Source: an uncultured Pelagibacteraceae bacterium
GTDB lineage: Bacteria; Pseudomonadota; Alphaproteobacteria; Pelagibacterales; Pelagibacteraceae
Reading direction: 5' to 3'
Length of the DNA stretch: 41,964 nt
Assembly (NCBI GenBank): GCA_902601545.1
Contig: CACKNR010000010.1
Location: forward strand, 1 to 41,964
Part shown: positions 6,591 to 15,041 of the stretch, one piece after another
How the letters are laid out: every line of letters begins with the position of its first letter
Position numbering within the stretch: position 1 is the first letter of the stretch
Translations under genes and position numbers: made by a program
The notes under the pieces: model-generated
What the model saw: the letters and a program-made list of their open reading frames with translations, nothing else
Database searches by the model: none
Told to the model about the DNA's origin: nothing

Positions 6591-8927
6591 ATGAATCAAA
6601 ACATTCAAAGTAAGATAAAAGATAAAATACAAGAAGATATTTCTCCAACTCGAAACTTATCAGGTATCCATTTAAAAATAGTTTTTGGGATCGCAATACT
6701 CTGGACATTTTTTCAACTTTGGTATGCATCTCCATTTCCTTTTTGGTTTAATTTTGGAATGTTTAAAGGTTTACCTGCTAGAGCTATTCATTTGGGTTTT
6801 GCTTTAACACTAGCTTTTTTAATTTTTCCTTCGGTCAGAGGAAAAAAGATTTCACTATTTGATATTCTTATAAGTATTACCGGCGCATTATGTTGCTTAT
6901 ATATTTATTTTTTTTATGATGATTTAGTAAATAGAGGCGGGATTCTTTTAGTAAAAGAAATACTTGGTTTTAAAGTTCCAATTGAACTTATAATTGGTGC
7001 TACAGGTATTTTAATTTTATTAGAAGCAACTAGAAGAGCAATTGGCTTACCTCTAGTTATAATTGCAGTTTGTTTCCTTTTATTTTCTTATTTTGGGAAA
7101 TATGCACCTGACATTATTTCTCATGGAGGGCTTTCTGTGAAAAGATTAGTAGGATTCCAATGGTTCGATCAAGAAGCAATATTCGGAATTCCAATAGGTG
7201 TTTCAGTAGATTTCATATTCTTATTTGTATTATTCGGAGCTTTATTAGAAACCGCAGGCGGTGGAAAATATTTTTTAGATTTAGCATTTGCAATGGTTGG
7301 AAAAATGAGAGGAGGCCCAGCTAAAGCAGCAATATTAGGATCAGGAATGACTGGCATGATTTCAGGTTCATCAATTGCTAACACTGTAACAACGGGAACT
7401 TTCACAATTCCTATAATGAAAAAAACTGGTTTCTCACAAGAGAAAGCAGGAGCTATTGAGGTTTCTTCATCTGTTAATGGACAAATAATGCCTCCTGTTA
7501 TGGGAGCGGCTGCATTTGTCATGGCAAGCTTTATCGGAGTAACTTATTTTGAAGTTGTTAAACATGCTTTCTTACCTGCTATCATTTCATATATTGCTTT
7601 ATTTTACATCTCTCATTTAGAGGCTCTTAAATTAGGATTAAAAGGGATGGATGACGCTGATGTCCCGCATCTTAAGAAAACTTTTTTATCTGGACTGCAT
7701 TTTTTAATACCTATTTTTGTTTTAATTTTTTTACTTGTTTATATGAGATACACAGCAGGTTTTTCTATCTTCTACGCAACGTTATCTTTAGTAATAGTAA
7801 ACTTAGTAAGTCGTATAATTAAAAATTCAGATTTTAAAACTGGTTTGATTGATTGGTACAATCAAACAATAGTTGGTCTTCAAAAAGGTGCAATTAACAT
7901 GGTAGGGGTAGGGATCGCAATCGCTACAGCAGGGATAATTGTTGGTGCAGTGGGTTCTACAGGTCTAAGTACAAATTTAATCATAGTGATTGAGACAATT
8001 GCAAGAGATAATGTAATTATACTTATTTTATTAACTATAATTCTTTGCTTGTTACTTGGCATGGGTCTTCCAACAACTGCAAACTATGTTGTTGTGGCAT
8101 CATTAATGGCAACAGTCTTAGTTGATGTTGGTAATGCATCTGGATTTATCTTTCCATTAATCGCAGTTCACTTATTTGTATTTTATTTTGGATTAATGGC
8201 AGATGTAACTCCTCCAGTTGGTTTAGCCTCTTATGCAGCAGCTGCAATTTCTGGTGGTGACCCTTTAAGAACCGGACTTCAAGCTATTTGGTACAGCTTA
8301 AGGACAGGAATTTTACCGATTGTCTTTTTGTTTAATCACGAGCTATTATTAATCGGAGTAGATAGTATCTGGCAAGCTTTATTAGTTATAGCTACTTCAT
8401 TAATTGGAATTTTAGTGTTTACTGCAGCTACACAACAATGGTTTATAAACAAATTAAGGTGGTATGAGATTATAGCTTTCTTAGTTATATCTTTATCTTT
8501 TTTAGCTCCAGATTATGTTTTAAGTAAATTCTACCCAAAATATAATGAGCAAAAACTTTCAGCGGAAAAAATTCAAAGTTTATCTTTTGACCCGTCAAAA
8601 GAGGTTCACATAAAAGTAACTCGAGTTACTGAATATGGAGAAAGATACAAGCTATTTGTTATCGATAAAGGTAAATTTGAAAATAATTACAATTTGGAAG
8701 AATATGGTGTGACTTTAATAGACCAAAATAATAAGTTGACTGTCGATAAGTTAAATTGGAAAGGTGAAGCAAAAAAATCTGGATTACAAATGGGTGATAT
8801 AATAAGTAATTTTAAAATTGAAAACCCAGACAGGCCAAACAAAGCAATAGTTTATCCTTTCGCTTTGTTATTTTTACTAATTGTTGGATATAGGAATTTT
8901 AGATCTGGAAAAATTACTCCAAATTAA
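6591..8927 (+). CDS. TRAP transporter fused permease (DctQ-DctM type) with DUF3394-like tail
   Basis: Inner-membrane permease for ion-coupled solute uptake, pairing with the TAXI receptor upstream. The N-terminal 200 residues hold about five hydrophobic segments corresponding to the small DctQ-like part. Residues about 200-600 form the large DctM-like bundle, with GSGMTGMISGSSIANTVTTG, NGQIMPPVMGAAAFVMA, GMGLPTTANYVV and DVTPPVGLASYAAAAISG. Residues about 650-760 are a soluble region resembling DUF3394, with a PDZ-like stretch (LNWKGEAKKSGLQMGDIIS), followed by a final membrane segment. Total 778 residues. The start chosen is the first ATG; there is only a weak AAGG about 12 bases before it. 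Confidence 0.92.
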   Translation: MNQNIQSKIKDKIQEDISPTRNLSGIHLKIVFGIAILWTFFQLWYASPFPFWFNFGMFKGLPARAIHLGFALTLAFLIFPSVRGKKISLFDILISITGALCCLYIYFFYDDLVNRGGILLVKEILGFKVPIELIIGATGILILLEATRRAIGLPLVIIAVCFLLFSYFGKYAPDIISHGGLSVKRLVGFQWFDQEAIFGIPIGVSVDFIFLFVLFGALLETAGGGKYFLDLAFAMVGKMRGGPAKAAILGSGMTGMISGSSIANTVTTGTFTIPIMKKTGFSQEKAGAIEVSSSVNGQIMPPVMGAAAFVMASFIGVTYFEVVKHAFLPAIISYIALFYISHLEALKLGLKGMDDADVPHLKKTFLSGLHFLIPIFVLIFLLVYMRYTAGFSIFYATLSLVIVNLVSRIIKNSDFKTGLIDWYNQTIVGLQKGAINMVGVGIAIATAGIIVGAVGSTGLSTNLIIVIETIARDNVIILILLTIILCLLLGMGLPTTANYVVVASLMATVLVDVGNASGFIFPLIAVHLFVFYFGLMADVTPPVGLASYAAAAISGGDPLRTGLQAIWYSLRTGILPIVFLFNHELLLIGVDSIWQALLVIATSLIGILVFTAATQQWFINKLRWYEIIAFLVISLSFLAPDYVLSKFYPKYNEQKLSAEKIQSLSFDPSKEVHIKVTRVTEYGERYKLFVIDKGKFENNYNLEEYGVTLIDQNNKLTVDKLNWKGEAKKSGLQMGDIISNFKIENPDRPNKAIVYPFALLFLLIVGYRNFRSGKITPN

Positions 8928-8959
8928 AATTTTCTAATCTTCTTGCTTTTTAAATAAGC

Positions 8960-9016
8960 TTAATTAGCTAATGCGTAAAGTATAGCTACAACTAATAAAA
9001 TTTCCAAACCTGACAT
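8960..9016 (-). CDS. 18-residue membrane microprotein
   Basis: On the minus strand an 18-codon ORF reads MSGLEILLVVAILYALAN and stops with TAA. It is preceded, six bases before the ATG, by CAGGAGGT (complement of 9023-9030), the closest match to the anti-SD consensus in the window. A promoter-like pair lies just upstream. The peptide is a single hydrophobic helix with a short polar N-terminus, like other bacterial one-helix microproteins that modulate membrane complexes. It is convergent with the TRAP permease gene and divergent from the 49-residue ORF at 9064. The family is not recognised and the role is unknown. Confidence 0.6.
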   Translation of the reverse strand: MSGLEILLVVAILYALAN

Positions 9017-9032
9017 TTAATTACCTCCTGTT

Positions 9033-9060
9033 ATAATACTTAATATTTTTTTTTGTTAAA
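9033..9060 (-). promoter_or_regulatory. Candidate promoter for the 18-residue membrane microprotein
   Basis: Read on the minus strand, TTTAAC (9060-9055) and TATTAT (9038-9033) are 16 bp apart, immediately before the CAGGAGGT ribosome-binding site. The transcript leader would be only about 10-15 nt. Support comes from position rather than from a strong consensus. Confidence 0.4.
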
Positions 9061-9063
9061 ATT

Positions 9064-9213
9064 ATGATTAAGTGGTTGTATTTGTTGTTTTGCAAAGTTG
9101 GCATTCATAGATATGAAAAAATTGATATTAATTTCAGTTTTGGACCAGGAGGTTCAACTGAGACGATAAAATGCAGAGATTGTGGAATTAAAAAAATTAG
9201 AAAAAAGGATTAA
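9064..9213 (+). CDS. Small putative zinc-ribbon-like protein
   Basis: A 49-codon ORF beginning MIKWLYLLFCKVGIHRYE and ending KCRDCGIKKIRKKD. The single C-x2-C pair, with an earlier Cys and His in CKVGIHRYE, resembles small proteins that bind one zinc ion through Cys/His pairs (as in DUF1660-like phage and bacterial proteins), but this is a weak resemblance. It overlaps the convergent thioesterase stop by 4 nt. There is no ribosome-binding site, though several genes here also lack one. Function unknown. Confidence 0.45.
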   Translation: MIKWLYLLFCKVGIHRYEKIDINFSFGPGGSTETIKCRDCGIKKIRKKD

Positions 9214-9599
9214 AGAATCTTCCAAGTACCAGAAGCAGAAGCAACTATTTCTTTATTATTAGAAATTTCACAATTTATAAAAACTAGTGTCTTAGTTTTT
9301 TTTAATATTCTCACTTTACCAATAAGATGATCTCCAAGTTGACCTACCGAGATAAACTTCATATCTAAATTAATTGTTACACATCTTTTGTCACCAGCAA
9401 CTCTATGTGCAGCAGTTCCCATCCCAGTATCAGCAATAGTAGAGAGGAATCCACCATGTGCAATTTTACCAGTGTTTAAATGAATTTCTTTAACCTCAAC
9501 CGTAAACTCATATTGAGTCTCGCTAATCCTTTTTAGCTCTAACCCGCCGAGATATTTCATAAATCCTTGATTAGACTCGTCCATACTTTTTTTTATCAT
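9210..9599 (-). CDS. Hotdog-fold thioesterase (PaaI/YdiI-like)
   Basis: Acyl-CoA thioesterase-like protein of the PaaI/4HBT group. Key signs are LNTGKIAHGGFLSTIADTGMGTAA, which carries the HGG motif and catalytic acidic region of the hotdog helix, and CVTINLDMKFISVG for the dimer strand. About 130 residues, which is normal. An open frame reaches 9632, but those codons lie inside the upstream EamA gene; I prefer the ATG at 9599, with 9584 as an alternative, so it overlaps the EamA gene by 14-29 nt. It is the last gene of the aceE-aceF-EamA run. The acyl substrate is unknown. Confidence 0.85.
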   Translation of the reverse strand: MIKKSMDESNQGFMKYLGGLELKRISETQYEFTVEVKEIHLNTGKIAHGGFLSTIADTGMGTAAHRVAGDKRCVTINLDMKFISVGQLGDHLIGKVRILKKTKTLVFINCEISNNKEIVASASGTWKIL

Positions 9600-10470
9600 A
9601 TAACGGTGCCAATTGTGAAAAAATAACTGCAAATAAAATGAGAATTATTCCTATAATTTTTATTTCATTTAGAAACTGGCTTAAAATTATCCATCCGAAA
9701 ATTGAAGCGAATACACCTTCAAGAGAAAATATAATAGCTACAGGCGCTGGAGAAAGATTTTGTTGTCCGTAAATTTGAAGAAGAAAGGCTACTCCGCTCG
9801 AGAGAATTCCAGCGTATAACATCTCTTTTCCATCCAAAACCATATTTGAAAATTTAACGCTTTCAAAAACAAAAGCTGGCATCAATGCAAATATAGATGC
9901 AATTAAGCATTGAAGGCATGCAATAGTAATTGGATAATTAAATATTCTCAAAAATCTTGAAATAAAAACAATATGAAACGCCCAAAATAATGCATTAAAA
10001 ATTGCAATACTATCTCCTATTCTTACTTGAATATTATCGAACTCAGTTAAAAGGATACCTCCAAATAAACAAATAATAATAGATAGCCAAACAGATTTAT
10101 GAATATTTTTTGAAAAAAAATAGTAAGCAACAAATGGAACTAAAATTACATAAAAAATTGTGAATACTGCTGTATTAGCTACATCTGTGTAAAGTAGGGC
10201 ATACTGCTGTAAAACATTACCCATTGAAAGAAGAAATCCAATAAGCAATAGATTTAAAATGTTAACTTTTTTAAAAATTATTGAATTAACCTTTTTATAT
10301 TCGAAAATAAATAAAAATGGGACTAGCGTAAGAAATCCAAGAAAGAGTCTGCCGAAAGTAAAAGTAAATGGTCCGTTATAATCCATTCCCATATCTTGAG
10401 CAACGAAAGCTGAACCCCAAATTAAAGAACAACTGATAGCACAAATAAGAGAGAAAACTTTTTTATTCAT
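9571..10470 (-). CDS. EamA/DMT-superfamily transporter
   Basis: Inner-membrane protein of 299 residues with about ten hydrophobic segments, made of two EamA repeats. The opening SCSLIWGSAFVAQDMGMDYNGPFTFTFGRL is typical of the first repeat; SSGVAFLLQIYGQQNLSPAPVAIIFSLEGVFASIFGWIIL is typical of the end of the second. DMT proteins export metabolites or amino acids; the substrate cannot be read. It starts 23 nt after aceF and overlaps the thioesterase, so it is probably co-transcribed with the pyruvate dehydrogenase genes. Confidence 0.9.
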   Translation of the reverse strand: MNKKVFSLICAISCSLIWGSAFVAQDMGMDYNGPFTFTFGRLFLGFLTLVPFLFIFEYKKVNSIIFKKVNILNLLLIGFLLSMGNVLQQYALLYTDVANTAVFTIFYVILVPFVAYYFFSKNIHKSVWLSIIICLFGGILLTEFDNIQVRIGDSIAIFNALFWAFHIVFISRFLRIFNYPITIACLQCLIASIFALMPAFVFESVKFSNMVLDGKEMLYAGILSSGVAFLLQIYGQQNLSPAPVAIIFSLEGVFASIFGWIILSQFLNEIKIIGIILILFAVIFSQLAPLYDKKKYGRV

Positions 10471-10493
10471 GCCTTGTACTATTTTATAATTGA

Positions 10494-11753
10494 TTAAACG
10501 GCAAGTTTAAAAGCGAAGTCCTTGCCAAGACATTTCCCTAGATAAACGCAAAACCTAGCACCCTCCGCGCCATCAATAATTCTATGATCGTATGAGAGTG
10601 AAATAGGTAAAATTTTTCTTGAAACAAACTTGTCATTAACTTTTACTAACCTGTCGAAACTTTTTCCGACTCCAAGTATGGCTACTTCAGGAGGATTGAT
10701 AATTGGGGTAAAGAAAGTTCCTCCAATGCCACCCAAGCTTGATATCGTCATTGAACCGCCAAAAAATTCCTTTTTATCAATTTTCAAATCTCTGCAAAGT
10801 CTACTTGTTTTTCTTAAAGCACTTCCAATTTCTTTTATACTCATTTGATCAACATCTCTTATTTTAGGTACCATTAAACCATGAGGAGTGTCTACTGCAA
10901 AACCAACGTGAAAATATTTTTTATAAATAATTTTGTCGTTGGCACTATCAATTGAGGCATTAAAATTTGGAAATTTTTTCAAAGCACTTACAAGTGCTTT
11001 TGCTATAAAAGCAAGAGGTGTTACTTTTATTTTCTCACCAGTATAGTAGTCATATAATGAGGATCTGAATTGTTCCATTTCTGTAATATCAACTTCATCA
11101 TGCTGCGTTACATGGGGAATTTCGGTCCAAGATCTTACTAAGTGAGGACCAGACAATCTTTTCACTCTTGGTATATCTTTTAATTCGATTTCACCAAACT
11201 CTTCGTGAGGGTACTCTTCTTTATGAACTTTCTTTTCTACTTTCCCACCGCTGACTGTAACCTGAGATCTTACAAAATTTTTTACATCTTCCTCGGAAAC
11301 TCTACCACCTCTTTGAGAACCAGGTATTTCAACTACATTGGCACCTAACTCTCTTGCAAATTTTCTAACTTTTGGACTAGCTGACTTACTGCCTGATTGT
11401 GTTGTAGGCACTACAGGAATAATCTCTTTTGGTTTTTGTGGACTGACTTTTTTTATTTCTGTCTTCTCAATTTCTTTTTGCTCACTGACTTCTTCTTTTT
11501 TTTGCTCAGTATCACTTTCTGTATCCAGACTAAGAATTAAGTCTCCTTTGTTGACTTTATCACCTACTTTAACATTTATTTTTTCAATAACTCCCTCATG
11601 TGTTGATGGTACTTCAACACTTGATTTGTCACTTTCCAATGTAATTAGAGAGTCATTTTTTTTTATTTGTTGACCTTCTTTGACCAGAACTTCAATAATT
11701 TCTACGTCCTTGAAGTCACCCATATCTGGAACTAAAATTTTTGTATTAGCCAT
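10494..11753 (-). CDS. aceF: Pyruvate dehydrogenase E2, dihydrolipoyl acetyltransferase
   Basis: Core of the pyruvate dehydrogenase complex; transfers acetyl from lipoamide to CoA. Domains: one lipoyl domain (residues 1-78) with lipoyl-Lys43 in ESDKSS; a charged linker (80-125); a peripheral-subunit-binding domain (about 125-165, SPKVRKFARELGANV); and the acetyltransferase domain (about 190-419) ending with the catalytic SYDHRIIDGAEGARF. Length of 419 is short compared with three-lipoyl gamma-proteobacterial E2, because there is only one lipoyl domain. It starts 2 nt after aceE. The E3 gene (lpd) is not in the window. Confidence 0.96.
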   Translation of the reverse strand: MANTKILVPDMGDFKDVEIIEVLVKEGQQIKKNDSLITLESDKSSVEVPSTHEGVIEKINVKVGDKVNKGDLILSLDTESDTEQKKEEVSEQKEIEKTEIKKVSPQKPKEIIPVVPTTQSGSKSASPKVRKFARELGANVVEIPGSQRGGRVSEEDVKNFVRSQVTVSGGKVEKKVHKEEYPHEEFGEIELKDIPRVKRLSGPHLVRSWTEIPHVTQHDEVDITEMEQFRSSLYDYYTGEKIKVTPLAFIAKALVSALKKFPNFNASIDSANDKIIYKKYFHVGFAVDTPHGLMVPKIRDVDQMSIKEIGSALRKTSRLCRDLKIDKKEFFGGSMTISSLGGIGGTFFTPIINPPEVAILGVGKSFDRLVKVNDKFVSRKILPISLSYDHRIIDGAEGARFCVYLGKCLGKDFAFKLAV

Positions 11754-11755
11754 AT

Positions 11756-14700
11756 TTATAAATTAGAGGGAAAATCTCTATCTTTATCAATCTTAAATTT
11801 TTTTATCGCTTTCTCAGCTTTTTTAGTTTCAATTAATTGTTCTTTTGCTAGGGCACTTAAAGTATAGGCAACTATGTGCTCTTTATCGACTTCAAAAAAT
11901 TTTCTCAGATTTTTTCTTGTATCACTTCTTCCATAACCATCTGTACCTAAAGAATAAAAAGGTTTTTCCACATATGGTCTTATTTGATCAGAAAATGATC
12001 TTGTATAGTCGGATGCAGCAACAATTGGCCCATCTCTTTTTGATAAACATTTTTGTACATAAGATTTTTTTCTTTTTTCATCTGGATTAAGAAGGTTCCA
12101 TCTTTCTGTCTCCATTCCGTCTCTTCTTAGTTCATTAAAACTTGTAACGCTCCAAACATCAGAGTCTATACCGTAATCTTTAGATAGAATTTCTGATGCA
12201 GAAATTATCTCACGTAAAATTGTCCCTGATCCTAAAAGCTGCACTTTAGTTTTATTATTGTTGTTATTTTCTTTAAACAAATACATTCCCTTAAGAATTC
12301 CCTCATCTGAACCCTTTGGCTTTTCTGGGTGAGAATAATTTTCGTTCATTGCAGTTATGTAATAGAAAATATTTTCTTTTTTTTGGTGCATTCTTTTCAA
12401 ACCGTCTCTAAGTATAACAGCCATTTCGTAAGCAAATGTGGGATCATAACTGATACAGTTTGGAATATTTGATGCTAGTAAATGACTATGACCATCTTGG
12501 TGCTGAAGTCCTTCTCCAGCTAAAGTAGTTCTACCTGCAGTAGCCCCAATCAAGAAACCTCTTGCTTGAGAGTCTCCAGCGGCCCACGCTAAATCTCCAA
12601 CCCTTTGAAAACCAAACATGGAGTAAAAAATATAAATCGGTATCATTTCTAAATCGTGATTTGTGTAAGCAGTACCAGCTGCAATCCAAGATGACATTGC
12701 TCCTGACTCATTTATTCCTTCTTCTAAAACTTGGCCACTTTTATCTTCCCTGTAAGAGCTTAACTGTTCTGAGTCTACAGGTTCATATTTTTGACCTTCA
12801 TGAGCATATATTCCTATTTTTTGGAAAAAACCCTCCATCCCAAAAGTTCTTGCCTCATCTGGGATAATAGGAACTAATCTTGGTGATATATTTTTATCTC
12901 TTAGTAATGCAGTTAGCATTCTAACTAATGCCATCGTAGTCGACATTTCTTTATCTCCTGTAGATTTCATAAAGTTATCGAATATTTCCTTAGGAGGAGC
13001 TTTTATTTGTTTTGCAAATGAAGATCTTTCTGGGATAAAACCACCAAGTTTAATTCTCTGATCTTTTAGATATTTAATTTCTTCAGAGTTTTCGTCTGGT
13101 TTGTAATACTCAATATTTTTTACTTGCTTATCAGTAAGAGGCACACCAAATCTATCTCTATAATAAAGTAAATCCTCCTCATCTAATTTCTTCTGTTGAT
13201 GAGTGGTATTGATACTTTCACCAGATTTTCCCATTCCGTAACCTTTTATTGTTTTTGCAAGAATAACAGTTGGAGAACCAGTATGCTGCATCGCTGAATG
13301 GTAGGCAGCATAAACTTTATGTGGATCATGACCACCTCTATTTAATCTCCATATATCTTTATCTGTCATTGTAGACACCATTTCTTTTAATTCAGGATAC
13401 TTCCCAAAGAATTTTTCTCGAACATACAAACCATCTTTAGCTTTAAAAGCTTGATATTCTCCATCGACACATTCGTTCATCCTTTTTACTAGTAGGCCAG
13501 ATTTATCTTTCATTAGCAGTTTATCCCAATAAGAACCCCAGATTACTTTAATAACATTCCAACCAGTTCCTCTAAAACTTCCTTCGAGCTCTTGAATAAT
13601 TTTTCCATTACCTCTAACAGGTCCATCAAGTCTTTGAAGATTACAATTAATTACAAAGATCAAATTGTCTAATTTTTCTCTTGCAGCTAAACCAATTGCA
13701 CCCATTGACTCGGGTTCATCCATTTCTCCATCTCCTAAGAATACCCAAATTTTTCTTCCCTCATCTTTGACTAAACCTCTATTAATTAGATATTTTAGAA
13801 ACCGCGCTTGATAAATTGCCATGATCGGACCAAGACCCATCGATACTGTTGGAAATTGCCAAAAGTCAGGCATTAACCAAGGGTGAGGATAAGATGATAG
13901 ACCATCTTTACCAACCTCTTGTCTAAATCCATCTAATTGTTTTGCTGAGAGCCTTCCCTCTAAGAATGCTCTTGCGTACATCCCTGGAGCCGAGTGACCT
14001 TGAAAATATACTAAGTCTCCACCAAATTTATTATTTTTTGCTCTCCAAAAATGATTCATACCAACGTCATACAATGTTGCTGCTGACGCAAAAGTTCCTA
14101 TATGTCCGCCTAGTTCAGAACTTTTCTTATTAGCTTTTACGACCATTGCAGCGGCATTCCATCTGATAATTGCTCTTAATTTCTTTTCAATATTTTGATC
14201 ACCCGGAGATTTAGCCTCTGCCTCGGGTGGAATAGTATTTATATATGGCGTTGTTCTAGTATCAGGTAAAACCAAACCAGACTTATAAGCTTGATCAATT
14301 ACTTTATTTAATAGATAGCTTGCTCTCGGTGCTCCATCAGACTCGATTACAGAGTTTAATGACTCTATCCATTCATTAGTTTCAACTGGATCAATGTCAT
14401 CCTTTGAAGCCGGTTCTGCAAAAACTTTTTTAACTTGTTTTACAGGATTTAAGTTACCATTAGATTTTGGTTGTTCTTTAAACACCTCCTCTTTCACTGC
14501 TTCTTTTTTAATTTCTTGTTTTGGAGAAGAAGCTGCTTGACCATTTTCAATAGTTGCTAATAAGCTTCCTTCTGATACTTTATCTCCTATCTTTACTTTT
14601 AAATCTTTTATTTGGCCAGCCGAAGGAGACGGAATTTCTACACTGGATTTATCACTTTCAATTGTAACTATAGGATCGTTTTTATTTATTTGATCACCAG

Positions 14701-14773
14701 GTTTAACTAAAATTTCTATTACTTCTACGTCTTTAAAATCACCTATATCTGGAACTGAAATATTTTGAGCCAT
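11756..14773 (-). CDS. aceE: Pyruvate dehydrogenase E1, homodimeric type, with N-terminal lipoyl domain
   Basis: Thiamine-diphosphate enzyme that decarboxylates pyruvate and acetylates lipoamide. From the chosen start MAQNISVPD, residues 1-75 are a lipoyl domain with lipoyl-Lys42 in ESDKSS, then a charged linker to about residue 120, then the AceE homodimeric E1 (HIGTFASAATLYDVGMNHFW; TPP/Mg motif GDGEMDEPESMG). Family members usually have about 890 residues; this has 1005 because of the extension. An open frame extends to 14800, but the ATG at 14773 begins exactly at the conserved lipoyl start. A TATAAT (complement of 14780-14785) would start transcription at or near this ATG, so the mRNA may be leaderless. 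First gene of the aceE-aceF operon. Confidence 0.95.
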   Translation of the reverse strand: MAQNISVPDIGDFKDVEVIEILVKPGDQINKNDPIVTIESDKSSVEIPSPSAGQIKDLKVKIGDKVSEGSLLATIENGQAASSPKQEIKKEAVKEEVFKEQPKSNGNLNPVKQVKKVFAEPASKDDIDPVETNEWIESLNSVIESDGAPRASYLLNKVIDQAYKSGLVLPDTRTTPYINTIPPEAEAKSPGDQNIEKKLRAIIRWNAAAMVVKANKKSSELGGHIGTFASAATLYDVGMNHFWRAKNNKFGGDLVYFQGHSAPGMYARAFLEGRLSAKQLDGFRQEVGKDGLSSYPHPWLMPDFWQFPTVSMGLGPIMAIYQARFLKYLINRGLVKDEGRKIWVFLGDGEMDEPESMGAIGLAAREKLDNLIFVINCNLQRLDGPVRGNGKIIQELEGSFRGTGWNVIKVIWGSYWDKLLMKDKSGLLVKRMNECVDGEYQAFKAKDGLYVREKFFGKYPELKEMVSTMTDKDIWRLNRGGHDPHKVYAAYHSAMQHTGSPTVILAKTIKGYGMGKSGESINTTHQQKKLDEEDLLYYRDRFGVPLTDKQVKNIEYYKPDENSEEIKYLKDQRIKLGGFIPERSSFAKQIKAPPKEIFDNFMKSTGDKEMSTTMALVRMLTALLRDKNISPRLVPIIPDEARTFGMEGFFQKIGIYAHEGQKYEPVDSEQLSSYREDKSGQVLEEGINESGAMSSWIAAGTAYTNHDLEMIPIYIFYSMFGFQRVGDLAWAAGDSQARGFLIGATAGRTTLAGEGLQHQDGHSHLLASNIPNCISYDPTFAYEMAVILRDGLKRMHQKKENIFYYITAMNENYSHPEKPKGSDEGILKGMYLFKENNNNNKTKVQLLGSGTILREIISASEILSKDYGIDSDVWSVTSFNELRRDGMETERWNLLNPDEKRKKSYVQKCLSKRDGPIVAASDYTRSFSDQIRPYVEKPFYSLGTDGYGRSDTRKNLRKFFEVDKEHIVAYTLSALAKEQLIETKKAEKAIKKFKIDKDRDFPSNL

Positions 14774-14913
14774 AACTCTATTATAAACTGGATGGAACAT
14801 ATAAAAAAGTTATTGAATAATAAACTAGAAAGAATAGCGCTCATAAGTTGAATAGTTGAATTTTTGACACATTTTTTGCCATTTTTTGTCACCTCTACGT
14901 GTTTCTATTGGGT

Positions 14914-15015
14914 ATGAAATGGTTAATTAATTTATTGTTTAAAAAGAAAGAAATAAGAAGCAATCAAGGTCAAATAGTTCAGAAATTTCTATTAAAAAAA
15001 TATCTATTAAGATAA
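14914..15015 (+). CDS. Possible 33-residue small ORF
   Basis: ATG-to-TAA frame of 33 codons starting MKWLINLLFKKKE and rich in Lys and Leu, in the divergent gap between aceE and the acetoacetyl-CoA synthetase gene. It has no ribosome-binding site and no recognisable domain, and a frame of this length is expected by chance in AT-rich DNA. The gap otherwise holds the palindrome at 15022-15040 and a pair of near-identical decamers at 14871-14890. Confidence 0.15.
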   Translation: MKWLINLLFKKKEIRSNQGQIVQKFLLKKYLLR

Positions 15016-15021
15016 TTTTAT

Positions 15022-15040
15022 AAGAGCTAAATTAGCTCTT
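15022..15040. promoter_or_regulatory. Perfect 19-bp palindrome just before the acetoacetyl-CoA synthetase start
   Basis: AAGAGCTAA-A-TTAGCTCTT is a perfect 9+1+9 inverted repeat that ends one base before the ATG at 15042. GATAAT (15011-15016) could be a -10 box, which would place the transcription start at the first base of the palindrome. It may be a repressor operator overlapping the start site, or in RNA a 7-bp hairpin hiding the translation start. No regulator gene is next to it. Confidence 0.55.
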
Positions 15041-15041
15041 T

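Noticed and set aside
7169-7522. 117-codon minus-strand frame inside the TRAP permease gene
   Set aside because: Pro/Ile/Ala-rich mirror of conserved membrane segments; the plus-strand product is clearly conserved.
9600-9632. Upstream start for the thioesterase gene
   Set aside because: It would lengthen the overlap with the EamA gene to over 60 nt and add residues not typical of the hotdog family.
14774-14800. Upstream ATG for aceE (extra residues MFHPVYNRV)
   Set aside because: The lipoyl domain starts naturally at MAQNISVPD; the extra residues look non-conserved and overlap the likely -10 box.
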